Assembly: GCF_027943255.1 (NCBI RefSeq)
Contig: NC_072893.1
Span: forward strand, 56,080,001-56,144,000
Source of the DNA: Anastrepha obliqua
Taxonomy: Eukaryota; Arthropoda; Insecta; Diptera; Tephritidae
DNA: 64,000 bases
Direction: 5' to 3'
Below the pieces are notes generated by a model. That model made no database searches, was not told the origin of the DNA, and saw only the letters and a program-made list of their open reading frames with translations. Below, in pieces: positions 34,737-44,686 of this stretch. A program made the translations under genes and the position numbers. Each line of letters begins with the position of its first letter. Positions within the stretch are counted from its first letter, which is position 1.

Positions 34737-36411
34737 CCCATCTTCGGCCGCTACAAGAATTCGACATAATTTTTCCATTTCCTTTTTAGTCAGTGCTTAT
34801 AGGACCATAATCAAGAAAAATTAAAAAAAAAAAATTCTGACCATCGGTGTTTTAGATATGGACTGGTCGAAAAAACGACCGCTGGCCAAAAACCGTCAAA
34901 TATATTAAAAAAAATACAACATTTATGAAAAAAATTTAGCACACGAAGTCAATTTATTGACAGAAAAGTCATACTCGTCCTCGTCCTTGTCGTAATTCAA
35001 TAATTCTGTTGTGACTTTGGAAGTGGTTTTATCTTTTCAATTTTTGGCATCATACAATGAAGTTTCCATGCATTGAGCATTGCGTTACCAAGAGCATTTG
35101 TCCATATTGGCCACCACCATTTTTTTCCTCTCATACATATTCTATAATTTGCCACCGCATTATCATGGAGATCCACACCACCCATGCCATGATTATACTC
35201 TTGAATAACTTTTGGCTGCGGGATAGTGATAGTTTGTTTTTTCTTCCGACAATATCTTTTAGTGCTAATAATTGGATTGACTGTGGAGTTATTAGTTATA
35301 ACATTGACTACAGCATTATCATTCCACTGAACAGTCAATATTTCATGCTGATGATCAAGCAGTTGGTCAAATGTTCCTCGTATTTCTTTTTTTAAATTTC
35401 TCAAAGGAGAATCGCCCATTCTATTTTCGCGTATAGTACCAGTTCCCAAAAATCGACGTTCGTTCAGAAGGCACATTAGATGGTATGAAGAGAAAAAATT
35501 ATCAAAGAAAATGATGTGGCACTCGGGGTCAGATACGTTGGCAAGCAAGTCAAAGACTGTTTGTGCGCCTAGACCAATAGTTTTATCGTGAGGGGTTGCT
35601 GCTCCCCCGTACAATGAACTAGGAAATAAGCACCTACTTTCAGAGCATAAGCACCATGTTTTAAACCCAAACCGGACTGGCTTTCCCTTGATAAACATTT
35701 TGCAGGAGTGGCGTCCAAAGTATGGAATCATCTGTTCGTCTATAGAGAGATTATGGCTAAAGACTCCAAACTGCATAAACTTTTTGTTGAGAGCGTCAGT
35801 AATAGGACGAACCTTCGCAAAATGGTCTGTTGCGTTTAAATTCGTGTTGTCAGCGAGATGGAAAAACTGCTTAATTTTGGAGGTAAGGTACTAGTGCTGA
35901 ACAAGAATTTTGGTTCAATAGTAGTGATTTTCCCTGCAGGGGTAGTCCCTTTCCTATACCACAAAGATACTCACTTCCATCTCTTTCAATAAGAAAAAAA
36001 TACTGCTAGATTTGGTTATATCCTACATGACAGTTCCTGGCCAGCGGTCGATTTCTCGACCACTAAAGTTTACGTCAATGAAACAGTAAAAATTATTGCA
36101 ATATCGATATGTTACTATTTTGATTCTCTTAATTTCATCTTTTCTCTTCACAATAAATTAGTAACGATTATTTATTTTTTTGTTTTTCATTATTTTTTCA
36201 TCTGCACAAAAAACACGTAAAAATAGTGATAATTTCATTCTTTTACAAAAATCTGCCCTGAACCTTTTTTTCTTAAAAAATTATGCTCTAGAAATTTACT
36301 AAATTCCAAATTTAAAACTTGTCAAAACTGATCAATAAATTTACATTTAGTTTCTGAGATATTGGAGTCCGAAGTTGGTGGTCGAAAAAACGACCAGCTG
36401 CCGAAAATAGG
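34737..36411 (-). mobile_element. piggyBac-type element with TTAA target duplications
   Basis: It is flanked by TTAA at 34733-34736 and 36412-36415. The left terminus CCCATCTTCGGCCGCT and the reversed right terminus CCTATTTTCGGCAGCT match at 13 of 16 positions. The 1675-bp element contains a partial transposase on the minus strand (34997-35890). A perfect palindrome, GGTCGAAAAAACGACC, sits at 34865-34880 and again at 36380-36395. A variant, GGTCGATTTCTCGACC, lies at 36046-36061. Size and ORF loss suggest a deleted copy mobilised in trans. Confidence 0.85.
34997..35890 (-). pseudogene. piggyBac transposase, catalytic domain, truncated at both ends
   Basis: A 298-codon open stretch with an internal Met at 35776. 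The three catalytic aspartates of piggyBac transposases are all in place: LSIDEQMIPYFGRH, IIFFDNFFSSYHL and HGMGGVDLHD. Other family blocks include KMFIKGKPVRFGFKTWCLC and KKWWWPIWTNALGNAMLNAW. The upstream part (KQFFHLADNTNLN, HFAKVRPITDALNKKF) is in frame back to a TAG at 35891-35893. The N-terminal third and the C-terminal cysteine-rich domain used for DNA binding are missing. Full-length family members are about 550-600 residues, so this copy should be inactive although its core is unbroken. Confidence 0.85.
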
Positions 36412-36415
36412 TTAA

Positions 36416-37079
36416 TGACATTCGAAATTTACTTGCATTACGAAACTATTACTCAACTGATGTGGCCTTGTAGTCTATTGGAATTATTTCCTAAAAGGTT
36501 GCCAGCGGTTCGTATTGATAAGCAGCAAAATGATCGCTCATTTGGATCTGCCGAACTATGTGAATGGCCATAGTTATAGCGCGCAATATATTGTTAGATA
36601 CTCAACTTTACCGATTACTAGACTTTACTGATTACAACCCAAACTAATAGCTGCTAGTTATATAACTGGTTCAGAGAGAACTAAGTGAGTGGCTTAGAGA
36701 GAACTAAGTGAGGTTTTCAATTTAATCCTCTCTTCTAAGAAGGATTAATGTGAAATATCCATTCATCTGCTCTTCAGAAAACCCATACAACTGTAGGTCA
36801 CTCAAATTGTGATACAAAACATACAAAAATACAAACTAACTCATCTTAATATCGGCCTTAGTCTTATCCATTAACAAATTCTCACGTTCAAGTTGAAAGG
36901 TTAAGAACCTGGTCAAGGGCAAAGACTTCCATTAGCACTTGCAATGCGTCCGTTCCGACCATGTGACATTCTAACAGACTCTTACACTTGTGTTAATAAA
37001 ATTAAATTCTCATTTTACTATATCCGTAATATTTGACACCTGCGTGAATCACATCTCAATGTTAATTATTTATTAAACC
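36416..37079. other. Non-coding DNA
   Basis: A short direct repeat (GAGAGAACTAAGTGAG-like) at about 36672-36714. Nothing else recognised. Confidence 0.5.
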
Positions 37080-37992
37080 TTCAATGCGGCCGTGGTTCTC
37101 TAAAGAACTCGAACGAAGAACGAACGTAAAGAAAAAGTTTTATGAAAAAAAGCATTCAAATGATGCGGATTTTCTTAAGTGGTATCTGTTTTAAAGAGGT
37201 AAATTCAAACAGTTCAATAAATCCTTGTACCGAAGTAATATTCGTAATATATAGAGTAATATTAAATGTTATCTCAAGCTCTCTCGGAGTTACATAAATT
37301 TAAGGGAAACTGTTCAAATATACCCGCGTCCGTTCATCCTGAAGCAGTCTTAGCTAATTCCATCTCCGATGTCGTCAATACTTTTGCTTAATTTGCCTCT
37401 TCGAATTTCATTTCAAGCGATACTGATTTTCCCTTAGTTCACGAAGATGTCCTGTCTAATTTAGATGCTTCCATCACCTTCGTCAAATTAGTTTTGACTG
37501 ACAAGCATGTCATTGTTGGCATAAACCAGCTTTAATCATCCTCTAATACTAATGTTGATGGACTGTCGGTTATTCTAATTAAAAGCTGTCCCGCTTTGAC
37601 TATGCTTTTAAAGTTCATTTTCAACATTTTAACTTTCTGCTGGAGTCTTACTTGATGACTGAAAATTAGCTTTTATTACGCCTATCCCTAAAAGTGTCAA
37701 AAAAAAAAGAAAAAAATGATATTGAAAATATAGGCCGATTTTCAAGCTAACTGCAGTTTCTAAATTATTTGATTGTATCGTCAAAGGCAGAATATACTTT
37801 GACTTCAAACATTTATTATGTCCCAATCAACAAGGGTTTCTGTAAGGTTTTTGATAAGGTATCTTCTATATATATAAAAATGAAATGATGTTCGTTTGTC
37901 CGCATTTTTTTGGGCCGATACGAGGCCAATTTTATTCGTTCTTTTTTCATATTATAGGGATCCACTAGGGGAAGGTTTTTAGCAAAAAAAAA

Positions 37993-39068
37993 ATGTCTTT
38001 TAAATATTTTCTTCATATAAAAAAAAGAAAAAATCAAAATATTGTCCAAAACAAAACTTGCTCGATTGTTAGATTAAAGTAAGTTTCGAATCGACATTTA
38101 TTTTATGTGTACAACTTTTTTTGAATTTTTTGTATTTGTATTGTGATACAGAAATGTATTGTATACAGAAATTTCAAATGATTCGAATGAAAATTTTTTT
38201 TTTTTTTTTTTATTTCTTCCATAAAATATTACACCTGTCGTTAGACAATAAGTAATTTGATTTACAAAAAGATGGAATGAGAGTGATATTGAAGGGCCAA
38301 TGTCCCCAAGCTCATTTAGAAGAAATATATACATATTATTTAAAAACAAGTGGTTAACAAACAATGATATATACGATTAGTTGACAATTGATTACAAGGA
38401 TTTTGCAAGATCTGTTGGTGTTTGACGGTTAAGCCGACTTTGGGTAGATTTTTCTTTATTTGGTAGTCTTCTCATCATAGGATTTGTATGCGTTAATAGT
38501 CTATTTATGTGTCTTCTGCTAGCGCTTTGTATTGTTTCATCAATAGTATCGATGTCAAGGTCGCGATGAATATCTGCGTTAGGTATGTACCAAGGTGCAT
38601 TAGTTAAGGTCCTAAGTATTTATGAAAATAATGTTTCAATTCAATTGAGCAATGCTTTCTTTGACCAATTCTATATGGAAATGAATGCGTTTGCAAACGA
38701 TGTTTTCGGCTATGAACAAATGTTGGAATCGAATGAAAAAGGAAAGAAACGCGAAATGATAAAAAAAATTCTTGGAAAATTTAAAATGAATGGTGCTTCA
38801 TTGGAAAAATTCAAAGGTAATAAGAACATACACAAGATAAAGTTAGAATTCGAATTTTTAGATTTATTTTGTTTATTTCTCATTTTTTTCAGAAGTACAC
38901 CACACAACAACTCATTCCAACTCTGATTTTGAAATCCTGTTAGAATTGGTGATCGATAATTTCGTCACTATAATGGTCAATGGAAATTTGCGTGTATCAG
39001 ACCCTGCATATTATTTACCATATCAACTTTTTATGGAACATATGGACCAAATGAACACAAAAAAATAA
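37993..39068 (+). CDS. Unidentified three-exon gene inside the Helitron, disrupted
   Basis: Exon 1 is 37993-38078 (ATG, 28 codons plus 2 bases); its donor is AAA|GTAAGT. Intron 1 is 38079-38151, with an acceptor after a T-rich tract (GATACAG). Exon 2 starts at 38152 and ends at 38816 but is split by a Jockey insert. With the insert and one duplication removed (38195-38629), the frame stays open. Intron 2 is 38817-38892 (GTAATAAG ... TTTTTTTCAG). Exon 3 is 38893-39068, stop TAA. Phases match at both junctions, giving 163 residues. Recognisable stretches include MSFKYFLHIKKRKNQNIV, FFDQFYMEMNAFANDVFGYE and SDPAYYLPYQLFMEHMDQ. I recognise no family; the N terminus is basic. Unlike the surrounding transposon relics it has no internal stop apart from the insertion. 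It could be a captured host gene or an accessory Helitron gene. Confidence 0.6.
38195..38621 (-). mobile_element. 5'-truncated Jockey-type non-LTR fragment, minus strand
   Basis: On the minus strand it reads LRTLTNAPWYIPNADIHRDL then SRRHINRLLTHTNPMMRRLP, the extreme C terminus of Jockey-clade ORF2 (family pattern T-N-A-P-W-Y ... H-x-D-L). A 3' UTR and an oligo(A) tail follow, seen as the T run at 38194-38211. The 8-bp duplication ATGAAAAT flanks it at 38187-38194 and 38622-38629. It splits exon 2 of the Helitron-borne gene, so it arrived after the Helitron acquired that gene. Confidence 0.85.
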
Positions 39069-39116
39069 TTTAGTTTTGTTTTGATTTTTTGCAACATTTT
39101 GGTTTTCAGTTAATAC

Positions 39117-39122
39117 AATAAA
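39117..39122 (+). terminator. Polyadenylation signal AATAAA
   Basis: A canonical AATAAA 49 bases after the TAA of the Helitron-borne gene, the expected place for a 3' end signal. In AT-rich DNA the hexamer is common, so this is supportive only. Confidence 0.4.
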
Positions 39123-39299
39123 AACAATACTGTTTTTTCGTGAACACAAAATTCTAAATTTATTACGTTGTTTGTTTAGAATTTTTTTAGAAAAAAAGTA
39201 AATTTTTTGGTTTTGAGGAAATTTGTTTATTGTTGCTATTTGTGAAAGCGTAGATATTTGTAAGTATTTGACTATAATCCTAAAAGTTAATGGAATACC

Positions 39300-39885
39300 A
39301 CTATGACACATAGAAAACATTTTTTCAAAGGGGGTGTTTTTCGAAAATTATAAGAAAAATTGTTTTAAAAAATTTTGAAGAAATAAAGTAAAATAAAAAA
39401 ATTTCGAAAGCATGAAATTTTTTCAAAACCAAATTTTCCTCAAAAAGATAAAAGAAATTTCTTCGAAGAGGTGTTTTTCTAAAATTACAAAAAAAAAAAT
39501 TTCAAAAATTTTAAACAAATAAAATAAAATAAAACTTTTTCAAGGGTATGAAATTTTGTCAAAACAAAATTTTCTGAAAACCAAACAAAATTTAAAAAAA
39601 AAATGGTGTTTTCAAAGCATTTCATATTCCACTATTAATAGAGAATACATTTTTTCAAAGCGGACAAAAATCTTTTTTAACAAATCAATTTAAACTTTTA
39701 CAAAAGTATGAAATTTTTGCAAGAACAAAATTTTCTCAAAAACGTTAAATTAAAAAAAAATTGTTTTTTCAAAATATTTAATTTTGAGCAATTAACTGGG
39801 AAGAAATTTGTTAGAGCGAAGTGTTTTTCAAAACTTCAAAAAACACTTTTTAACCAAAAAAAATAAACCTTTTTTCAAAAACAAC
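39300..39885. repeat. A/T-rich degenerate repeat tract inside the Helitron
   Basis: Recurring blocks TTTTTCAAAG, GTGTTTTTC(G/T)AAAATTA, GTATGAAATTTTTTC and ACAAAATTTTC alternate with a spacing of roughly 120-150 bp. The style resembles the A-rich satellite at 4.3-7.4 kb, but I could not align it convincingly. Confidence 0.5.
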
Positions 39886-39889
39886 AGGA

Positions 39890-40602
39890 ATGATAACATT
39901 GCCTAACAATTTCTGCACTTTTGCACAGTCTAAAGAGGCATTGATACAGAGTGTATTTCCAAACATAGTTCAACATTACAAAAACCATGATTGGCTCAGC
40001 GAAAGGACAATTTTAGCTGGGAAAAATAAGGACGTCAATGATATAAATTCAGCTATTTTAGATCAAATACCTGGTGACATAGTTGCGTATAAGTCAATGG
40101 ACACTATTACTGATCAAGATGAGGTCGTAAATTATCCAACTGAATTCTTAAACTCACTCGATTTGCCAGGCTTACCACCTCATAATTTACGATTAAAAAT
40201 TGGAGCACCGATTATTATGCTGCGCAATAGTAATGTGCCTCGACTTTGCAACGGTACCAGACTCGCTGTGAAGAAGCTAATGGGTAACGTTATCGAAGCA
40301 ACAATTTTGAAAGGGAAGTACAAAGGAGAAGACATTTTGATACCCTGAATTCCACTGATTCCGGCGGATTTACCATTCGATTTCAAACTTTGCAGTTCCC
40401 TATTCGCCTTGCCTTCGCTATGAGAATTAATAAGGCGCAAGGACAGTATCTACAAATGTGCGGTATTAATTTAGAATACCCAATTTTTTCTCATGGACAA
40501 TTGTATGTAGCTTGCTCACGAGTTGGCAAACCATCGTCATTATTCATTTACGCCAAAGATGGAAAAACCAAAAACGTTGTCTACAAAAAAGTGTTACAAT
40601 AA
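39890..40602 (+). pseudogene. Helitron PIF1-like helicase C-terminal remnant
   Basis: The first open part (39890-40348) contains RTILAGKNKDVNDINSAIL, LPGLPPHNLRLKIGAPIIML and NVPRLCNGTRLAVKKL. The second (40390-40602, another frame) contains FAMRINKAQGQYLQMCGI and FSHGQLYVACSRVGKP, the conserved final helicase motifs of Helitron RepHel proteins. A frameshift between about 40348 and 40390 and loss of the upstream Rep and ATP-binding motifs make it a pseudogene. Its position just before the 3' hairpin is normal for a Helitron. Confidence 0.9.
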
Positions 40603-40683
40603 AGTTCGAATTAAATTGTATCAAAGAATTTGCTTTGTTTCGTATTAATTTTATTCTCTTTCAGCAAATCATTGAATTTATCG

Positions 40684-40711
40684 TCTAGCGAAGCGGGCGA
40701 GGGTACGCTAG
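40684..40711 (+). promoter_or_regulatory. Helitron 3' terminus: hairpin and CTAG
   Basis: TCTAGCG and CGCTAG arms enclose AAGCGGGCGAGGGTA, and the element ends in CTAG followed by T. This is the transposition end signal. The GC-rich arm stands out in otherwise AT-rich DNA. Confidence 0.75.
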
Positions 40712-41299
40712 TACCCTATATAAATAGCTGAACTTTAGGATTTCGGCTTGCACTCTTTTAGAATTTCTTAAGTGGATGATTTCCTATCGTAATAATAAAC
40801 ACTGTGTCGTTTGACTCGATAGTGTATCGTCTTATTCTTTTGTTGATTCCTCTAGTGCCCCCAAGTTAGTGTCCTAGGTCAGTCACTATTTATTCTCTTC
40901 ATTAACGATATTTCATACAGTTCTTTTAAATTTTCTTCTACACGCGGATGATCTGAAAATCTGTTATGAAATCAAATGTCCAGCAGGTGCATCCAGTGTG
41001 AATTGAATAAGTTAGTGCGTAATCGTTTGTTCTTTAACATTAGTAAATGACAGGCAATTTCGTATCCGAGTGTTTCTAAAATTGTTCCAACATTTTACTA
41101 CCACTCAAACTCGCCGCTAAAGACAAATGGTGAATTAAAAGGTCTTAGTTGTTATTAACCGACATATATTCTTAATAAATCGGTTGCAATGTTAGCCTTT
41201 ATTCGTCAAAATATTTCTTCGCTTTCTGATCCCTTTACTCTTTGTTCTCAAACCGTTGTACTAGTTCTTAGTTCGGTCCAGGTTAGAATACACAGTATT

Positions 41300-41812
41300 C
41301 TAGAAATTTGGTGGTCTAGAAATTTCAAAAAATCGATTTTTTTGTTTTTTTGCTATTTCAAAAGTATAGTAGCTTAAGAACATACTATGAAATTCTCATG
41401 CGCAAATTCCCAATATTGTAGCTTCTACAGCCCACTAACCAGATGGTGGAGCGTGGTCCGCGCGCTCCTGTACCTCAAACTTTAAACTCATTTATCTCTA
41501 AATGACTGTTTTAGGCTTGGTGTTGTCAAAAAAAAAAAACAAAAACTACTCAACCGAATTGCCTGAAATTTCAATATAGCTATCCTCCGTACTAGAGTCA
41601 TATTAATATTTCAATTATTTTGTTTTTTTTTTATTAAAAAAACTGAAAAGACCCGATTTTTAGAGTGTCAAATTCACAACCGCGCCATTTTGTCAATTTT
41701 TGATTTATTCTAGTACGGGGCATAGCTACATTCATACTGATTTTCGGGAGGCCCAACTACAGCGCCATTTTTTAAATTTTTTAAAAGAAAAACAATTTTT
41801 TTCATATTGGTT
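41300..41812. mobile_element. Decayed relative of the TTAA MITE family (partial)
   Basis: It begins with TAGAAATTTCAAAAAATCGA followed by a T run, as in the left ends of 8539-8899 and 54381-55117. It shares CCAAACTTTAAACTC-like and GCGCCATTTTGTCAATTTT-like blocks with 54381-55117. I could not define its ends. The SINE at 41826 was inserted at its right side. Confidence 0.4.
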
Positions 41813-41825
41813 TGTAAAAGAAGTT

Positions 41826-42383
41826 TATGCGACCTCGGTAGTCCAGCGTAAGTGAACTATTCTGTCATCCCAGAGGTTGTAGGCTTGAATCTTACGTAAA
41901 GTACGGTCTACGCACGTTTCCAAATTTACCTACTTTCCCTGTTTCTAAAACAAACAAAAAATCAATATCCTTCCACCACCACAAAACCTTATCCTGTCGA
42001 TCCTTACTACTATCCTGACCATTGTGCGTCAGCGCATTGTTTGCATTGTGACATCTAAAACAAGCAAAAACAAACAGTTACACATTGCATCGACGGCGCC
42101 AGCAAGAGGAAGCAGGCAATCGTGAATAGCGCAGACACACCAAATTGCGGCGAAGTCCTCAACCATCTATGTGATCCTTCTGTCAGAAAAATGTGACATG
42201 GCGCTCCAAGCAGTAAGAAAGCGTTGTTGCTAAGCAACGACAGGTGGGCATTCCCACTACTTAGCACTGATAGCGGCAGGCTAATCACCTACCCTGTCAG
42301 AAATCAAATAGATTAACGAAACCAACGCAAGACAAGTCTTGTATAGACCCTATGCTCCCAAGTGGATTGATCAAGGAAAAAAA
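41826..42383 (+). mobile_element. 558-bp SINE-like element with tRNA-like head and 13-bp TSD
   Basis: TGTAAAAGAAGTT flanks the element exactly at 41813-41825 and 42384-42396. The head has an A-box-like GGTAGTCCAGCGTAAGTG and a B-box-like GGTTGTAGGCTTGAATCTTA (about 41876-41895). The body is unrelated to tRNA and the 3' end is A-rich (ATCAAGGAAAAAAA). This is the structure of a polymerase III-transcribed retroposon, although 558 bp is long for one. The minus-strand open frame at 42055-42288 is incidental. Confidence 0.65.
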
Positions 42384-42399
42384 TGTAAAAGAAGTTAAA

Positions 42400-44647
42400 T
42401 AAAAAGCCTAAAAAATGTAAATATCGTTTTTAATTTTTTCATTGTACAAAAAAAATCTTGAAAATACCCTAAAGGTTAGAGTGTATTCAAAGAGTTGTTG
42501 TGCCCTTTGCTTTGCGCTCCATGAAATTCGTTGAGAAATTCGTTCCTATCGCTCTAGTTGCTTATTAACAAATCTCATGTCTTTAGACTCTAGGCGTATT
42601 CTATTGTTGATGTGCTTTCTCCTTGTTATTTTTGCGGGCTGAATTTATTGTCTAGATCTGCTCAATAGAATTCATTTTAATGTTCCCTCACGCATTTTCC
42701 CTTGTAACGAAGTGGTTTTTTGTGGGTATTGCCAAAACTCTTTATGGAATGAATCCACCTTTTTAGAGGACCGGAGCTCAATTAAATGTTTCTTCTTCTT
42801 TCTTAGGCATTAATTTTTGTTACTCTAAGTTTTCTTTTAAGAAGTTACTAATAAGAATTTTGCCATAAGGTCTTGCATTCTATTCATCTCTTTTATAGGT
42901 AGTCTGGAAGTGTCCTGTCTGTTGATCAATAAATAAATAAATATGCGTTGTCCTACATTCTTTTCGTAAATGATAATAAAATGAAGTGCAAGTGTGAAGT
43001 CTCTCAAAAATCGCCTTAAGACAATTTGACAATTTTCTTCTATATCTGTAAAAGTATTCTGGACATAAAATTTCTGCCTTTTAAGAATATTTTTAGTTAC
43101 TATTTTATCAGAATTAAATTTTTTTATTTAGAATTTTTTTAAATAAGTAAGCTTTGGTCGCTTGTGGGCACATTTAGCGCGTTGAAAATCCAGCAACTCA
43201 AAAAGAAGTGCCTCTAATTTTCTTCTGTATTTATTTCGCTCTTTTTACTCCGACTGCTGAGCAGCGAATGATGAGAACGTAAAAGCAAATATGGAACAAA
43301 GTCACAGCAGCAAATAAACGCGGGAAGTTAAAATAGCGAAGCATTGAACTTAGGTACGTAATCAAATTTCAATTTTTAAATAAACAGGCAGGCTAAGAAA
43401 GAATAACAAAATGTGCATCTGTCCCCATCGATCATAGGTAAGTGGGCGTTCTTTGAGAAAATATTATAAAGGCGTTTGCTTAATGGCTTTGCGCTCAAAA
43501 TTTAATATTTATGTGAAATATTTCTCTTAAGAACCGAAAAGAAAAAATAGCTTCAAAAGCATGCCACAATAATCAATAGCAGTGCGGAAATTAAATTTCG
43601 CTTTCCAAGCGTCTCAAGTAGGGCGTAAGTAACAAAAACGGAAACAAAGAGAGCAAAAAAGAAAAAACACGAAATATTCGAGATTTTCTGCCATATTTCT
43701 TCCGGTATACTCACTACTTTTAGTTTCTACTTAGTTGTACACATTTCTTCTACCTTCCTCGAAGGCAGAGAGAATATGGAGCCGGATATTACCAGCTTTA
43801 CAATGCGAGCAAGCGTAAACGAATTCGGCAATTATGAAAAGCATAGTTGGCGAGCGAAAAAAGGTTGATGGGAAGTTTGAGTATTCGGAAATTTGTTACA
43901 CCTGCCACCGTGGCCAAGTCATATGAGATGCATAATTTAATTTCAGTTTTTCGCGTGACACGACGGCAAGCAACAGCAGCACGCTTTTACGGGCACACAG
44001 ACGGTTTGAATTTACTTTCTAGCTACAATGTAACAGGATAAGTTTGCGAGGGTAAGCCGTATGGTGAGACTATGAATACACAAATTATGTATGGATTCAT
44101 GTGTGAGTGTATGTATGGATGTATGGGTGTGTGTATGTATGTATACATGTATGTACGTATGTGTTTGTACAGCACGTGCGTAACTTGCGCGCATTTATGT
44201 AGCTGCTTGTTCACACCTTAACCCTCAAGCGACGCTAAGGGAGTACCACATTTGGCTCATTGATTTCACGGCACCCAAATGACTATGCTGCCGGTGCTTG
44301 AAAATTAATTTTACTTTTATTTCTTAATAACGCCATAATGGCACATGCAAAATAGTGGTGTTGTACCTGGTTTTAGGTGTTGAACAGTAAAATGTTTTTA
44401 TTTTTTGGCTAAGAAACTTATATACTTTAAAGTGTTAAAACATTTCGTAGAAAAGTTTGTGCTCGCATAGTAAGCGCAGAAAGGATGTACGAGTATGAGT
44501 GTAGTTACATTTTAATGTTGCTTTTGTTATTAAACTTTGATGGCAATACTTAGTTTGCTTTAGTGAAATAAAAGAAAACTCCACCTTCAGTGTAGCAATG
44601 TAGCCCATATGTGCTCCTACACACGCACATATGCAAGTATGCGCTGC

Positions 44648-44686
<39 letters not shown>

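Larger units (their letters stand above)
37862..40711 (+). mobile_element. Helitron carrying a foreign spliced gene
   Basis: The 5' end is TCTTCTATATATATAAAAAT directly after an A (37861). The 3' end is a hairpin-bearing TCTAGCG...CGCTAG ending in CTAG (40708-40711) directly before a T. This fits Helitron rules: 5' TC, 3' CTRR with a nearby hairpin, insertion between A and T with no duplication. Inside are a three-exon gene (37993-39068), a Jockey fragment within that gene, an A-rich repeat tract (39300-39880) and a helicase remnant (39890-40602). The Rep nuclease and most of the helicase are absent, so the element was non-autonomous or has been deleted. Confidence 0.85.
37080..41295 (+). mobile_element. 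Non-LTR retrotransposon remnant split by a Helitron
   Basis: The left part (37080-37861) reads RPWFSKELERR near the start, a fragmented linker, then FLESYLMTE-like text and PIPKSVKKKKKNDIENIGRF, and ends in KVFDKVS. This is the region leading into the RT domain of Jockey-like elements. The right part (40712-41295) resumes with LKWMISYRNNKHCVV, SVLGQSLFILFINDIS, HADDLKICYEI (the Y/H-A-D-D catalytic block), NKLVRNRLFFNISK and MLAFIRQNIS. The two halves join across the Helitron in the order of one ORF2. Stops and shifts abound. The 3' end was not found; MITE-like sequence begins near 41300. Confidence 0.75.

Noticed and set aside
42055..42288. 77-codon minus-strand frame with a hydrophobic start
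   Set aside because: Lies wholly inside the SINE-like element 41826-42383, where the tRNA-like head and target duplications explain the sequence better.
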